This document shows positions 16,201-25,838 of a stretch of DNA of 64,000 nt, in pieces. Position 1 is the stretch's first letter; each line of letters starts with the position of its first letter. The DNA is from Pseudomonadota bacterium (lineage in GTDB: Bacteria > Pseudomonadota > Gammaproteobacteria > Steroidobacterales > Steroidobacteraceae). Below the pieces are notes generated by a model. It saw only the letters and a list, made by a program, of their open reading frames with translations. It ran no database searches and was not told the DNA's origin. A program made the translations under genes and the position numbers. The stretch covers positions 248,001 to 312,000 of the forward strand of contig JAFEFN010000007.1 of the NCBI GenBank assembly GCA_018240525.1, in the 5' to 3' direction.

Positions 16201-17069
16201 GACCCACTCACGAGCACGGTAGAGCCGCTGAACTCCAGCCGCATGGACAGGTCCACCGCCTGCACGTGCTTGGTGAGCGAGCCAACCGAGATGTAATCCA
16301 CGCCGGTGGCAGCCACCCCGCGCACCAGCTCCAGCGACATGCTGCCGGAGGCCTCGAGCTTCACGGTGCGCGCCGCCTGGTTGCGCAGCGCCACCGCGGC
16401 GCGCATGTCCGCGTGCGTGAAGTTGTCCAGCAAGACGATGTCGGGGGAGGCGGGGAGCGCCTCGGCCAGCTGCTTGAGCGACTCGACCTCCACTTCCACG
16501 GTGATGCCGGGGTTGAGCGTGCGGGCGGTGACGATCGCGCGCGTGATGGAGCCGGCCGCGACGATGTGGTTTTCCTTGATGAGTACGCGGTCGAACAGGC
16601 CCATGCGGTGGTTGGTAGCGCCGCCGCACACCACGGCGTACTTCTGCGCGGTGCGCAGTCCGGGCAGCGTCTTGCGGGTATCGAGGATCTGGCAGTGGGT
16701 GCCGGCCACCGCGTCGGCGAAGGTGCGCGCCACGGTGGCGACCCCGGAGAGCAGCTGCAGGAAATTGAGCGCGGTGCGCTCGCCGGTGAGGATGGCGCGC
16801 GCCGGGCCGGCGACCTCGAACAGGACCTGCTCGGCGCTGATGGCGGCGCCATCCTGGGCGTACCAGGTCACCCGCACCGCCGGGTCCAGCTGCCGGAAAA
16901 CCTCGTTGACCCAGGCCGTGCCGCACAGCACGGCGTCCTCGCGGGTGATGACCCGGCCGCTGACCTGCTGGCTGGCGGGAACCAGGGCGGCGCTCACGTC
17001 GCCGCTGCCGAGGTCCTCGCGCAGCGCTGCGCCGACCTGATTGGCAAGATCGGCAGGCAGCGCCGGCAT
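16197..17069 (-). CDS. nadC: nicotinate-nucleotide pyrophosphorylase
   Basis: This 290-residue enzyme converts quinolinate and PRPP to nicotinate mononucleotide in de novo NAD synthesis. Family blocks are clear: [34 protein letters not shown] with KENH following, and [10 protein letters not shown]. The quinolinate/PRPP-contacting arginines and lysines in those blocks are present. The ATG is 6 bases past the stop of the PuuD-like gene, indicating co-transcription. The stop codon overlaps that of the convergent c-di-GMP gene. Confidence 0.96.
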   Translation of the reverse strand: MPALPADLANQVGAALREDLGSGDVSAALVPASQQVSGRVITREDAVLCGTAWVNEVFRQLDPAVRVTWYAQDGAAISAEQVLFEVAGPARAILTGERTALNFLQLLSGVATVARTFADAVAGTHCQILDTRKTLPGLRTAQKYAVVCGGATNHRMGLFDRVLIKENHIVAAGSITRAIVTARTLNPGITVEVEVESLKQLAEALPASPDIVLLDNFTHADMRAAVALRNQAARTVKLEASGSMSLELVRGVAATGVDYISVGSLTKHVQAVDLSMRLEFSGSTVLVSGS

Positions 17070-17075
17070 CGCCGG

Positions 17076-17660
17076 TTACTTGATGAAGGGCAGACCGTGG
17101 CTCGCGGCCCCCATGCACATGAGCATCGGGATCGAGAGCACGAAGTTGACGCGCGAGGCCATGCCGGCGGCCTTGCGGGCCTTGGCCTTCTCCTCGTCGG
17201 TGGCGGGCTTCAGGCCGAGGATCTTCTTCTGGTTCGGCCAGATGATGCCCCACACGTTGAGCAGCATGATCGTGCCGAGCCAGGCGCCGACGCCGATCAC
17301 GACCTGGCCCTGGGCGAAGCCGAAGGCACCGAGCCGTCCGGACTCGGCCAGCAGCCAGAAGCCGCCGATCCAGGTGGCCACCGCACCCCAGCGGAACCAG
17401 AACAGCGCCCGGGGTGCCACGTACTTGGTGACGCCGGCGCCGCCCGGGCCGCCCTTGTCCGCCGCCGCATCGGCCAGCGCCGGGGTCTGGGCGACGTTGA
17501 AGTAATAGAGGAGACCGATCCAGAACACGCCCGCGACGATGTGGAACCAGCGCGCCAGGCCGAGCGAGTACAGGTGCGAACCTCCCAGAGCGAAGGTCAG
17601 GATCAGTGCCAGCACAATGCCCAGAATGAGGGAGTGACGGTGGTTATTCAGGGGGTTCAT
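17076..17660 (-). CDS. PuuD-like multi-helix membrane protein
   Basis: This 194-residue protein has four to five predicted transmembrane helices (for example SLILGIVLALILTFAL and WLGTIMLLNVWGIIW). It resembles the membrane domain of urate hydroxylase PuuD (COG3748), with the characteristic WFHIVAGVFWIGLLYYFN histidine/tryptophan block. The cytochrome c domain of full PuuD proteins is absent. I start it at ATG 17660, with GGAG about 10 bases upstream. It precedes nadC in the same transcript. No purine-degradation genes are nearby, so urate oxidation is doubtful and the role is open. Confidence 0.75.
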   Translation of the reverse strand: MNPLNNHRHSLILGIVLALILTFALGGSHLYSLGLARWFHIVAGVFWIGLLYYFNVAQTPALADAAADKGGPGGAGVTKYVAPRALFWFRWGAVATWIGGFWLLAESGRLGAFGFAQGQVVIGVGAWLGTIMLLNVWGIIWPNQKKILGLKPATDEEKAKARKAAGMASRVNFVLSIPMLMCMGAASHGLPFIK

Positions 17661-17713
17661 GGCGTTAAGTCTCCAAGTTCTTGTTTTGTGCGGGTCTGGG
17701 GGATCTCGCGCGT

Positions 17714-17742
17714 TTGAAGAATAGGCGAGGCACCCCCATAAT
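17714..17742 (+). promoter_or_regulatory. sigma70-type promoter for DUF1289-grxD
   Basis: TTGAAG (17714-17719) and CATAAT (17737-17742) are separated by 17 bases. They match the -35 and -10 consensus at 4/6 and 5/6 positions. Transcription would start near 17749, about 34 bases before the GTG of the DUF1289 gene. Confidence 0.55.
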
Positions 17743-17782
17743 TCAACGCGCACTCGGCAACACCTCGATGCGGTAAGGGATT

Positions 17783-17989
17783 GTGAACGCGGCTGAACGG
17801 AAGCTCGCGGCGCGCGGGCAGCGCCCGCCGTCCCCCTGCATCAACGTCTGCACGCTGGACGCGCAGGGGCGCTGCATCGGATGCCTGCGCAGCGGGGACG
17901 AGATCGGCCGCTGGCTGGCCATGAGTGCGGATGAACAGTGGCGGCTGCTCGAGGAGCTTGAGCGGCGCCGGAACCTACAAGGCAGGTAA
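17783..17989 (+). CDS. DUF1289 small cysteine-rich protein
   Basis: This 68-residue protein carries the DUF1289 signature: PSPCINVCTLDAQGRCIGC, a C-x3-C-x7-C-x2-C cluster likely to bind a metal or Fe-S cofactor, then RSGDEIGRWLAMSADEQ. GTG 17783 is the first start after the promoter, with AAGGGA just upstream. It lies four bases before the monothiol glutaredoxin gene, which handles Fe-S clusters, so the pair may share a redox or metal role. The molecular function of DUF1289 is not established. Confidence 0.85.
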   Translation: MNAAERKLAARGQRPPSPCINVCTLDAQGRCIGCLRSGDEIGRWLAMSADEQWRLLEELERRRNLQGR

Positions 17990-17993
17990 CGCG

Positions 17994-18326
17994 ATGGACG
18001 TAGTGCAGAAGATCAAGTCGGAACTGGACTCGGCCCCGGTGGTGCTGTTCATGAAGGGCACGCCGGACTTCCCGCAGTGCGGCTTCTCGGCGCAGACCGT
18101 GGCGGCGCTGCGTGCCGTGGGGGCCCGCTTCAAGCACGTGAACATCTTCGAGGAGCCGGAGTTGCGCGAGGCGCTCAAGCGCTACTCGAACTGGCCGACC
18201 TACCCGCAGCTGTACGTCAAGGGCGAGCTGGTCGGTGGCTGCGACATCGCCCTGCAGATGTACCAGAGCGGCGAGCTCAAGCAGCTGCTCGCCGAGGCCG
18301 GCGCGGTCGCCAAGGCGGCCAGCTAG
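17994..18326 (+). CDS. grxD: monothiol CGFS glutaredoxin (Grx4 type)
   Basis: This 110-residue class II glutaredoxin holds and transfers [2Fe-2S] clusters with glutathione and BolA-type partners. The CGFS active site is seen in PDFPQCGFSAQTV, the glutathione-contacting block in SNWPTYPQLYV, and the C-terminal GGCDI motif. Length is typical of single-domain Grx4 (about 105-115). It follows the DUF1289 gene at 4 bases and ends convergently, one base from the rnt stop codon. Confidence 0.95.
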   Translation: MDVVQKIKSELDSAPVVLFMKGTPDFPQCGFSAQTVAALRAVGARFKHVNIFEEPELREALKRYSNWPTYPQLYVKGELVGGCDIALQMYQSGELKQLLAEAGAVAKAAS

Positions 18327-18327
18327 C

Positions 18328-19071
18328 CTAGCCCGCCGGCGGCGGCCCGGCCGGGAGCTCCTCCGGCTCGCCCGTCCCGTCGCTGACCCAGCCGAAGGAG
18401 CGCGCGCGCTCGTCGGCGAGCGCGTGGCTGTCGCGCAGACGGTTGCACACCATGCAGAAGATGTCCGCGCTGCGCTCCGCATCGTAGCGCGCGCTGTGTG
18501 CGCTGCCCGAATCCCACTCCAGTCCCGCGACCCGCACCGCCTTGGCGAGCACGGTCTGCCCGAGTGCCGCACCGGCCAGCGTGGCGGTGTCGAAGCACGA
18601 GAACGGGTGGAACGGGTTGCGCTTCACTTCCGCCCGGGTCACCGCGGCGTTGATGAACCCCAGGTCGAACGCGGCGTTGTGGCCGACCAGGATCGCGCGC
18701 CGGCAGGAGTAGGCGCGCACGGCGTGGCGCACCTCGCGAAAGACGCGCTGCAGTGCATCGCGCTCGGGCAGGGCGGGCCGCAGCGGGTGGTGCGGGTCGA
18801 TGCCCGTGACGGCCAGCGCCACCGGGTCCAGCCGTCCGCCCTCGAAGGGTTTCACGTGGAAGGTGTGCGTCGCGCCGCGGTGCAGCGTCCCGTCCGCATC
18901 CATGTCGATGAGCACCGCGGCGATCTCCAGCAGCGCATCGGTCGCGCAGAAGAAGCCGCCGGTCTCGACGTCGATGGCCACCGGCAGGTAGCCGCGGAAG
19001 CGGCGCGCCATGAGGCTGGCGGCGGGCGCGGCCGGCATGCTGGCAGGCTCCGGTGCCTCGGCGTTGCTCAC
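18328..19071 (-). CDS. rnt: ribonuclease T
   Basis: This 247-residue DEDDh 3'-5' exoribonuclease trims tRNA and other stable RNA 3' ends. The acidic residues are seen in VAIDVETGGF, GHNAAFDLGF and HSARYDAERSADIF, the last with the catalytic histidine. The GTG at 19071 overlaps the pyrC stop as GTGA, so translation is coupled. The N-terminus has an extra 20-residue Ala/Pro-rich segment before the RNase T core, and the C-terminus ends with a Gly/Pro-rich tail. Confidence 0.93.
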   Translation of the reverse strand: MSNAEAPEPASMPAAPAASLMARRFRGYLPVAIDVETGGFFCATDALLEIAAVLIDMDADGTLHRGATHTFHVKPFEGGRLDPVALAVTGIDPHHPLRPALPERDALQRVFREVRHAVRAYSCRRAILVGHNAAFDLGFINAAVTRAEVKRNPFHPFSCFDTATLAGAALGQTVLAKAVRVAGLEWDSGSAHSARYDAERSADIFCMVCNRLRDSHALADERARSFGWVSDGTGEPEELPAGPPPAG

Positions 19072-20114
19072 GCGGCAGCGGCCCCGCTCAGCCGCCAATG
19101 GATGCGCTCCCCGGCGCGCAGCGGCACCAGCTCATCGGGGCCGAAGGGGTAGCACGCGGGGACCTCCCAGCTCTCCCTGGCGAGGGTGATGGTGCCGGTG
19201 TTGCGCGGCAGGCGGTAGAAGTCCGCGCCGTGGAAGGCGGCGAAGCCCTCGAGCTTCTCGAGCGCGCCGGCCTCTTCGAAGGCTTCGGCGTACAGCTCGA
19301 TGCCGGCATGCGCCGAGAAGATCCCCGCGCAGCCGCAGGCGATCTCCTTGGTCCGCCGGCCGTGCGGGGCACTGTCGGTGCCCAGGAAGAGGCGCCGGCT
19401 GCCCCCGGCGACCGCCGCCAGCAGCGCGGCGCGGTGCCGCTCGGCCTTGAGCACCGGCAGGCAGTAGTGGTGCGGCCGGATGCCGCCGGCGAAGAGCGCG
19501 TTGCGGTTCATGAGCAGGTGCTGGGGCGTCACGGTCGCCGCGATGCCCTCGCGCGCGCCGAGCACGAACTGCACCGCCGTGATGGTGCTGATGTGCTCGA
19601 GCACGATGCGCAGGCGCGGGTGGCGCTGCGCCAGCGGCGCCAGCACCTGCTCGATGAAGCGCGGCTCGCGCTCGAACACGTCCACCGCAGGATCGGTCAG
19701 CTCGCCGTGCACCTGCAGCACCAGGTCCAGCTCCTCCATGCGCGCGAGCACCGCATCCAGCCGGCGCACGTCCGTGACGCCGGCGTCCGAGTGCGTGGTC
19801 GCGCCCGCCGGATAGATCTTGGCGCCGTGCACGAAGCCGCTGCCCTTGGCGCGCGAGATCTCCTCGGGGTCGGTGCGGTCGGTGAGGTACAGGCTCATCA
19901 GCGGCTCGAAGCGCGCCCCGGGCGGCAGGGCCGCGAGGATGCGGCCGCGGTACGCCTCGGCCAGCGCCGTCGTGGTGATCGGCGGCTTCAGGTTCGGCAT
20001 GATGATGGCGCGCGCGAAGCGCGCGGCCGTGAACGGGATTACCGCCGCGAGCGCCGCCCCGTCGCGCACGTGCAGGTGCCAGTCATCCGGGCGTGTCAGG
20101 CGCAGGACGGTCAC
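19068..20114 (-). CDS. pyrC: dihydroorotase, class II
   Basis: This 348-residue enzyme, the same length as E. coli PyrC, cyclises carbamoyl aspartate to dihydroorotate in pyrimidine synthesis. The zinc-site motif DDWHLHVRDG is near the N-terminus. The carbamylated lysine region HGAKIYPAGATTHSD, the EHISTITAV block and GTDSAPH follow in order. The GTG at 20114 overlaps the stop of the M17 peptidase gene (GTGA), and its own stop overlaps rnt in the same way. This makes a tightly coupled three-gene operon. Confidence 0.96.
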   Translation of the reverse strand: MTVLRLTRPDDWHLHVRDGAALAAVIPFTAARFARAIIMPNLKPPITTTALAEAYRGRILAALPPGARFEPLMSLYLTDRTDPEEISRAKGSGFVHGAKIYPAGATTHSDAGVTDVRRLDAVLARMEELDLVLQVHGELTDPAVDVFEREPRFIEQVLAPLAQRHPRLRIVLEHISTITAVQFVLGAREGIAATVTPQHLLMNRNALFAGGIRPHHYCLPVLKAERHRAALLAAVAGGSRRLFLGTDSAPHGRRTKEIACGCAGIFSAHAGIELYAEAFEEAGALEKLEGFAAFHGADFYRLPRNTGTITLARESWEVPACYPFGPDELVPLRAGERIHWRLSGAAAA

Positions 20115-21679
20115 TTGGCTTCCAACGCCTTGCGCAGTCCGGGGCCGAGCAGCAGCTCGAGCGCGAGGCGCGCGCCGAAGCCGGTGACCTCGGTCGCCAC
20201 GTGCGCCAGGCCGCCGGTGCGCGTGGAGGCCGACAGGTCGACGTGCGCCCAGGGGATCTCTGCGGGCACGAAGCGCGACAGGAAGCGCGTGGCCAGGATG
20301 TGGTCCCCCTTGCCGTCGACCGTGCACTGGATGATGTCGGCCACCTTGCTCTCGAGGTCCGCGTCGAAGTCTTCCTCGAACGGAAAGGCCCAGACGCGCT
20401 CGCCACTGGCGCGGCCCGCCTCGTAGAGCGCCTGGGCGAGCGCCGGCCGGTTGGCGAACACGCCGCTCATGCGCTCGGTGAGGGCGTGCACGCACGCCCC
20501 GGTGAGGGTGGCGAAGTCCATCATGAAGCGCGGCTGCGTCCGCGCCGCCAGCGCCAGGGTGTCCGCGAGTACCATGCGGCCTTCCGCATCGGTATGGACG
20601 ACCTGGATGGTGACGCCGTTGGCCGCGCGTACCACCTCCTGCGGGCGGTAGGCATGCGGGCCGATATTGTTCTCGGTGATCGCGAGCCACGCATCGGCGG
20701 CCAGCGGCGCGCGCAGTTCCGCGAGGGCCACGAGCGTGGCCAGCGCCACGGCGCTGCCGGACATGTCGGTGTGCATCTCGAGCATCGAGCGGTGCGGCTT
20801 CAGGTTCACGCCGCCGGTGTCGAACAGGATGCCCTTGCCGATGAGCGCCACGTCGGCGCGCCCGCCGCGCGCCCGGCGCGCCGGGCGGTACTGCAGGTGG
20901 GCGATGCCCGCGTCCCGGCTGTGATTGCCCTGGGCGACGGCGAGGAAGGCGCCGGCCCCGGCACGCTTCAGGGCACGCTCGTCGAGCCAGGTGAGCTTCA
21001 GGTCGTGCGCGCGCGCCAGGCGCGCGATGGCCTGGCGGTAGCCGCGCGCATCGAGCACGTTCGGCGGCAGGGCGGTCAGCCAGCGCGTGAGGTTGGTGCC
21101 GCGTGCCACCGCCGTGGCGCGCCGGGTGTCCACGGAATGCTCGCCGAGCAGCACCAGCTTCTGCAGGCGGCCCTCCGGGTGCGCCGGGGCGCGGATGCTC
21201 GGCAACTCGAAGGCGCAGGCCAGGCTCGCCGCGATGAGTGCCTCGAGCAGGCCAGTGGCGGCGGTGCCCTTGCCGGTGCTGCACAGGCCCATGCTGCGCG
21301 GGTGGCGCGCGGCGGCTTCCTTGAGCATGCGCGCCGCCAGGGTGAGTCGCTCGAACGCGCTGGCCTCGGCCTTCGCATAGCCGAGCACCATCAGGGTGTC
21401 CCGCGCATTGCCGAGCGAGCCTGAGCGCACCGTGCCGGCACGCGCCGGTGCGCGCGCGTGCAGCTGCTGCCAGCGCGTGCTGCGCGGCAGTGCCCGCAGC
21501 GCGCCGGCGGCGAGCGGCAGCGTCACAATGGCCAGCACGACGTCGAGCTTGTCGGCGGCACCGGCAGCGGCGGAGGACAGCGCAGGTGCGGGCTCGGTGG
21601 GCAGAACGAGGTTGCGACGAACCGCCGAGGGACTGGGACTCACTTGCTTTACCTGCCGCTGCTCGCCATCATTGCCCAT
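20111..21679 (-). CDS. M17 leucyl-aminopeptidase-like metallopeptidase (second copy)
   Basis: This 522-residue cytosolic aminopeptidase is of the M17 family. The two-metal site is complete: IGKGILFDTGGVNLKP, HTDMSGSA and HTDAEGRMVLAD, which includes the catalytic Lys and Arg positions. It is clearly diverged from the pepA at 61190-62674, notably with ITENNIGPHAYRPQEVV in place of the usual ENMP-GRAxKPGD block. It probably differs in specificity. The ATG at 21679 is the best available but lacks a clear ribosome binding site. It leads the pyrC-rnt operon and is divergent from aceE. Confidence 0.85.
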   Translation of the reverse strand: MGNDGEQRQVKQVSPSPSAVRRNLVLPTEPAPALSSAAAGAADKLDVVLAIVTLPLAAGALRALPRSTRWQQLHARAPARAGTVRSGSLGNARDTLMVLGYAKAEASAFERLTLAARMLKEAAARHPRSMGLCSTGKGTAATGLLEALIAASLACAFELPSIRAPAHPEGRLQKLVLLGEHSVDTRRATAVARGTNLTRWLTALPPNVLDARGYRQAIARLARAHDLKLTWLDERALKRAGAGAFLAVAQGNHSRDAGIAHLQYRPARRARGGRADVALIGKGILFDTGGVNLKPHRSMLEMHTDMSGSAVALATLVALAELRAPLAADAWLAITENNIGPHAYRPQEVVRAANGVTIQVVHTDAEGRMVLADTLALAARTQPRFMMDFATLTGACVHALTERMSGVFANRPALAQALYEAGRASGERVWAFPFEEDFDADLESKVADIIQCTVDGKGDHILATRFLSRFVPAEIPWAHVDLSASTRTGGLAHVATEVTGFGARLALELLLGPGLRKALEAK

Positions 21680-21772
21680 TCTAACGCGACCCGGCAGGTG
21701 CGCGCGCGAGCCCGGCCGCGGACGCGACGGTACAGTGCTCAGGTCGCACGGATCGCGTCCAGACAGCGCCAT

Positions 21773-24442
21773 ATGACCGAACTCCCCAAGATGGAAGACC
21801 TGGATCCCGTCGAGACACGCGAGTGGCTCGAGTCGATCGATTCGGTCCTGAAGACGCACGGGCCGGAGCGCGCCCACTACCTGCTCGAACGGCTCATCGA
21901 CTACACGCGCCGCAGCGGCACCTACCTGCCGTTCAAGCCGAACACCGCCTACGTCAACAGCATTCCCACGGGACGTGAGCCGGAGTACCCGGGCAACCGT
22001 GCCCTCGAGCGCCGCATCGAGGCCTACATCCGCTGGAACGCGCTGGCGATGGTGCTCGCGGCGAACAAGGCCTCGTCCGAGTATGGCGGCCACCTGGCCA
22101 GCTACGCCTCCTCTGCGACCCTGTACGAGGTCGGCTTCAACCACGTCTGGCGCGCCCCCTCGGGGGAACATCCCGGGGACATGGTTTTCATCCAGGGCCA
22201 TTCCTCGCCGGGCATCTACGCACGCGCCTACCTCGAGGGCCGCCTCAGCGAGAAGCAGCTGCAGCTGTTCCGCCAGGAAGCCGGGGCGCCGGGCGTCGGC
22301 CTGTCCTCCTATCCACACCCCTGGCTGATGCCCGACTTCTGGCAGTTCCCGACCGTCTCCATGGGACTCGGCCCGATGATGGCGATCTTCCAGGCGCGCT
22401 TCACGCGCTACCTGGAGCACCGCGGGCTGGTCAAGCCCTCGGACCAGAAGATCTGGGCGTTCCTCGGCGACGGGGAGATGGACGAGCCGGAATCGATGGG
22501 CGCACTGACCATGCCGGTGCGCGAGCGCCTCGATAACCTCATCTTCGTGATCAACTGCAACCTGCAGCGCCTCGATGGTCCGGTGCGCGGCAACGGCAAG
22601 ATCATCCAGGAGCTGGAGTCCGCCTTCCTCGGCGCCGGTTGGAACGTCATCAAGGTGCTGTGGGGCTCACGCTGGGACCCGCTGCTGGCGCGCGACCACA
22701 AAGGACTGCTGCGCCGCGTGATGGAGGAGTCCGTCGACGGCGAATACCAGAACTACAAGGCCAAGGGCGGCGCGTACACGCGCGAGAACTTCTTCGGGAA
22801 ATTCCCGGAGCTGAAGGCCATGGTCGCCAACATGTCGGACGAGGAGATCTGGCGCCTCAACCGCGGCGGCCACGATCCGCGCAAGGTCTACGCCGCCTAC
22901 GCAGCGGCGATGGCCCATACCGGCCAGCCCACCGTGATCCTCGCCAAGACCGTCAAGGGCTTCGGCCTCGGCAAGGGCGGCGAGGGCCAGATGGTCGCGC
23001 ACCAGCAGAAGAAGCTCTCGGAGGAGGACCTGCGGGTGTTCCGCGACCGCTTCCACATCCCGGTCGCGGACGAGGACCTCGGCGGCCTGCCGTTCCGGCG
23101 CCCGGAGGAGGCCACCGACGAGACCCGCTACCTGAAGGCGCGCCGTGCCGCGCTCGGGGGCTACCTGCCCAGCCGCCGCCGCTCGGCGCCCGCCCTGACC
23201 ATCCCGCCCCTCGAGGCCTTCGCACCGGTGCTCGAGGGCACCGGCGAGCGCGAGATCTCGACCACCATGGCCTTCGTCCGGCTGCTGACGGTGCTGCTCA
23301 AGGACAAGAACATCGGCAAGAACATCGTGCCGATCGTGCCGGACGAGGCGCGCACTTTCGGCATGGAGGGCCTGTTCCGCCAGATCGGCATCTACTCCTC
23401 CGTGGGGCAGCTGTACACGCCGCAGGATGCCGAGACCCTCATGTCCTACCGCGAGGACAAGAAGGGCCAGATGCTCGAGGAGGGCATCAACGAGGCGGGC
23501 GCGCTGTGCTCGTGGATCGCCGCCGGCACCGCCTACAGCAACCACGGCATCAACATGGTGCCGTTCTACATCTTCTACTCGATGTTCGGACTGCAGCGCG
23601 TCGGGGACTTCATCTGGGCCGCGGGTGACATCCAGGCGCGCGGCTTCCTCCTCGGCGCCACCGCCGGGCGCACCACCCTCGCCGGCGAGGGGCTACAGCA
23701 CCAGGACGGCCACAGCCAGTTGGTGGCGAGCACGGTACCCAACCTCGTCGCCTACGACCCGGCCTACGCCTACGAGCTCGCCGTGATCATCCATGACGGC
23801 ATGCGGCGCATGTTCGCCGAGCAGGAAAGCGTCTTCTACTACATCACGGTGATGAACGAGAACTACGCGCAGCCTGCGCTGCCGCCCGGCAGCGAGCAGG
23901 GCATCCTGCGCGGCGGCTACCTGCTGCAGCAGGGCGGCCGTGGCAAGCTGCGGGCGACGCTCCTGGGCTCGGGCACGATCCTGCGCGAGGCGCTCGCCGC
24001 GGCGAAGATCCTCGAGAACGACTACAAGATCCCGGCCGACGTGGTCTCGGTCACCAGCTTCAGCGAGCTGCGCCGCGAGGCGATGGAGTGCGAGCGCTGG
24101 AACCTGCTGCACCCGGGGGATGCGCCGCGCGTGCCCTACGTGAGCGGCCTGCTGAAGCAGCGCGAGGGCCCGGTGATCGCCGCGACGGACTACATGCGCG
24201 CGGTGCCGGACCAGATCCGCCAGTGGGTGAGCGGTCGCTACGTATGCCTGGGCACCGACGGCTTCGGTCGCTCCGACTCGCGCGCCGCGCTGCGCCGCCA
24301 CTTCGAGGTCGACCGCAACTACATCGCCGTCGCCGCCCTGAAGGCACTGGCCGACGAGGGCCGGGTCGACCAGGCGACCGTCGGCCAGGCCATCAAGGCC
24401 CTGGGCGTCGACCCCGACAAGCCGGTCCCCTGGAAAGTCTGA
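21773..24442 (+). CDS. aceE: pyruvate dehydrogenase E1, homodimeric type
   Basis: This 889-residue thiamine-diphosphate enzyme decarboxylates pyruvate and acetylates the E2 lipoyl group. The ThDP/Mg motif is GDGEMDEPES (around residue 230) with NCNLQRLDGPVRGN downstream. The active-site histidine blocks (GHSSPGIYARAYLEGR, QHQDGHSQL) are intact. Length matches E. coli AceE (887). The open frame extends far upstream, but ATG 21773 begins a family-like N-terminus. It is the first gene of aceE-aceF-lpd. No PdhR-type regulator gene is adjacent. Confidence 0.97.
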   Translation: MTELPKMEDLDPVETREWLESIDSVLKTHGPERAHYLLERLIDYTRRSGTYLPFKPNTAYVNSIPTGREPEYPGNRALERRIEAYIRWNALAMVLAANKASSEYGGHLASYASSATLYEVGFNHVWRAPSGEHPGDMVFIQGHSSPGIYARAYLEGRLSEKQLQLFRQEAGAPGVGLSSYPHPWLMPDFWQFPTVSMGLGPMMAIFQARFTRYLEHRGLVKPSDQKIWAFLGDGEMDEPESMGALTMPVRERLDNLIFVINCNLQRLDGPVRGNGKIIQELESAFLGAGWNVIKVLWGSRWDPLLARDHKGLLRRVMEESVDGEYQNYKAKGGAYTRENFFGKFPELKAMVANMSDEEIWRLNRGGHDPRKVYAAYAAAMAHTGQPTVILAKTVKGFGLGKGGEGQMVAHQQKKLSEEDLRVFRDRFHIPVADEDLGGLPFRRPEEATDETRYLKARRAALGGYLPSRRRSAPALTIPPLEAFAPVLEGTGEREISTTMAFVRLLTVLLKDKNIGKNIVPIVPDEARTFGMEGLFRQIGIYSSVGQLYTPQDAETLMSYREDKKGQMLEEGINEAGALCSWIAAGTAYSNHGINMVPFYIFYSMFGLQRVGDFIWAAGDIQARGFLLGATAGRTTLAGEGLQHQDGHSQLVASTVPNLVAYDPAYAYELAVIIHDGMRRMFAEQESVFYYITVMNENYAQPALPPGSEQGILRGGYLLQQGGRGKLRATLLGSGTILREALAAAKILENDYKIPADVVSVTSFSELRREAMECERWNLLHPGDAPRVPYVSGLLKQREGPVIAATDYMRAVPDQIRQWVSGRYVCLGTDGFGRSDSRAALRRHFEVDRNYIAVAALKALADEGRVDQATVGQAIKALGVDPDKPVPWKV

Positions 24443-24455
24443 AGCGCACGGTGGC

Positions 24456-25838
24456 ATGACGGTGGCAACCACGGAAGTGCGCGTGCCGGACCTCGGCGGC
24501 TTCAAGGACGTCGCGGTCATCGACGTGTTGGTGAAGCCGGGCGAGGCCATCGCCCTCGACAGCCCGCTGGTGACGCTCGAGTCGGACAAGGCGGCGATGG
24601 ACGTGCCCTCGACCGTCGCCGGCGTCATCGAAAAGATCCATGTCGAGAAGGGCGGCAAGGTCTCCGCCGGGGACTTGGTTGCCACCGTCACGACCGACGG
24701 CGCTGCGGCGAGCGCCGCACCGGCTGCGGAACCGGCCCCGCCGCTAAAACCCTCGGCCGCGGCGGCGGCCGCCCCGGCGCCGGTCACGACTGCTGTGGTG
24801 GCCGAGGCACCCGGCGCGGCGACGCCCGCGGCTGCAGCCGTGCCCCTCGGTGCGGCACAGCCGGTGCCCGGGGCGCGCACCGATCTTGCGCCGATCGACG
24901 AACCGGGATTCTCGCGCGCCCACGCCGGCCCTTCGGCGCGGCGTTTCGCCCGCGAGCTCGGCGTGGACCTCGCGCGCGTCAGCGGCCACGGCTTCAAGGG
25001 TCGCATCACCCACGATGACATCAAGGCCTTCGTGAAGGGCGCGCTCGCCGGCGGCGCGCCGGCCGCGGCGGCGACCCCCGCCGCGGACGTAGCGGCGCTG
25101 CCGGCGCTGCCGGCCGTGAACGTGGCGCAGTTTGGCACGGTGGAAACGCAGCCGCTGTCGCGCATCCAGCGCATCTCCGGTCCGCGCCTGCACGCCAGCT
25201 GGGTCAACATCCCGCACGTCACGCAGTTCGACGAGGCCGACATCACCGAGCTCGAGCAGCTGCGTGCGAGCCTGAAGGACAAGGCACAGGCGGCGGGCGT
25301 CAAACTCACGCCGCTCGCCTTCGTCATGCGCGCCTGCGTCAAGGCGCTGCAGGAGTTCCCGCGCTTCAACGCCATCCTCGACCCCTCCGGCGCCAACCTG
25401 ATCGTGCGTCGCTACGTGAACATCGGCTTTGCGGCCGACACGCCGCAGGGGCTGATCGTACCGGTGGTGCGCGACGCGGACCGCAAGGACGTCTACGAGC
25501 TCGCCCGTCAGCTGGGGGCGTTGTCGGAGAAGGCCCGCGCCGGCAAGCTGCCGCCCACCGACATGCAGGGCGCCGGCTTCACCATCTCCAGCCTGGGCGG
25601 CATCGGCGGCACCGCATTCACGCCCATCATCAACGCGCCGGAGGTGGCAATCCTGGGCGTGTCGCGCTCGACGATGCGCGCGGTCTACCACGAGGGTGGC
25701 TTCGTGCCACGTCTCATGCTGCCGCTGTCACTGTCCTATGATCACCGGGTCATCGACGGTGCGATGGCCGCGCGCTTCACGACCTTCCTCGCGCAGACAC
25801 TGGCCGCGCCCCGCGCCCTCATCGAGGCGGTCCCGTGA
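24456..25838 (+). CDS. aceF: pyruvate dehydrogenase E2, dihydrolipoyl acetyltransferase
   Basis: This 460-residue core subunit has one lipoyl domain (lipoyl lysine in LESDKAAMDVPS), a long Ala/Pro linker, a peripheral subunit-binding domain (residues ~150-190, SARRFARELGVDLARVSGHG) and the acetyltransferase domain with the catalytic SYDHRVIDG near the C-terminus. E. coli AceF has three lipoyl domains and this has one. The partner E3 carries another. It starts 13 bases after aceE and its stop overlaps the lpd start (GTGA). Confidence 0.97.
   Translation: MTVATTEVRVPDLGGFKDVAVIDVLVKPGEAIALDSPLVTLESDKAAMDVPSTVAGVIEKIHVEKGGKVSAGDLVATVTTDGAAASAAPAAEPAPPLKPSAAAAAAPAPVTTAVVAEAPGAATPAAAAVPLGAAQPVPGARTDLAPIDEPGFSRAHAGPSARRFARELGVDLARVSGHGFKGRITHDDIKAFVKGALAGGAPAAAATPAADVAALPALPAVNVAQFGTVETQPLSRIQRISGPRLHASWVNIPHVTQFDEADITELEQLRASLKDKAQAAGVKLTPLAFVMRACVKALQEFPRFNAILDPSGANLIVRRYVNIGFAADTPQGLIVPVVRDADRKDVYELARQLGALSEKARAGKLPPTDMQGAGFTISSLGGIGGTAFTPIINAPEVAILGVSRSTMRAVYHEGGFVPRLMLPLSLSYDHRVIDGAMAARFTTFLAQTLAAPRALIEAVP

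Noticed and set aside
13477..17253. A 1258-codon minus-strand frame across the c-di-GMP gene and nadC region
   Set aside because: The c-di-GMP domains are unambiguous on the plus strand, and nadC is read in another frame.
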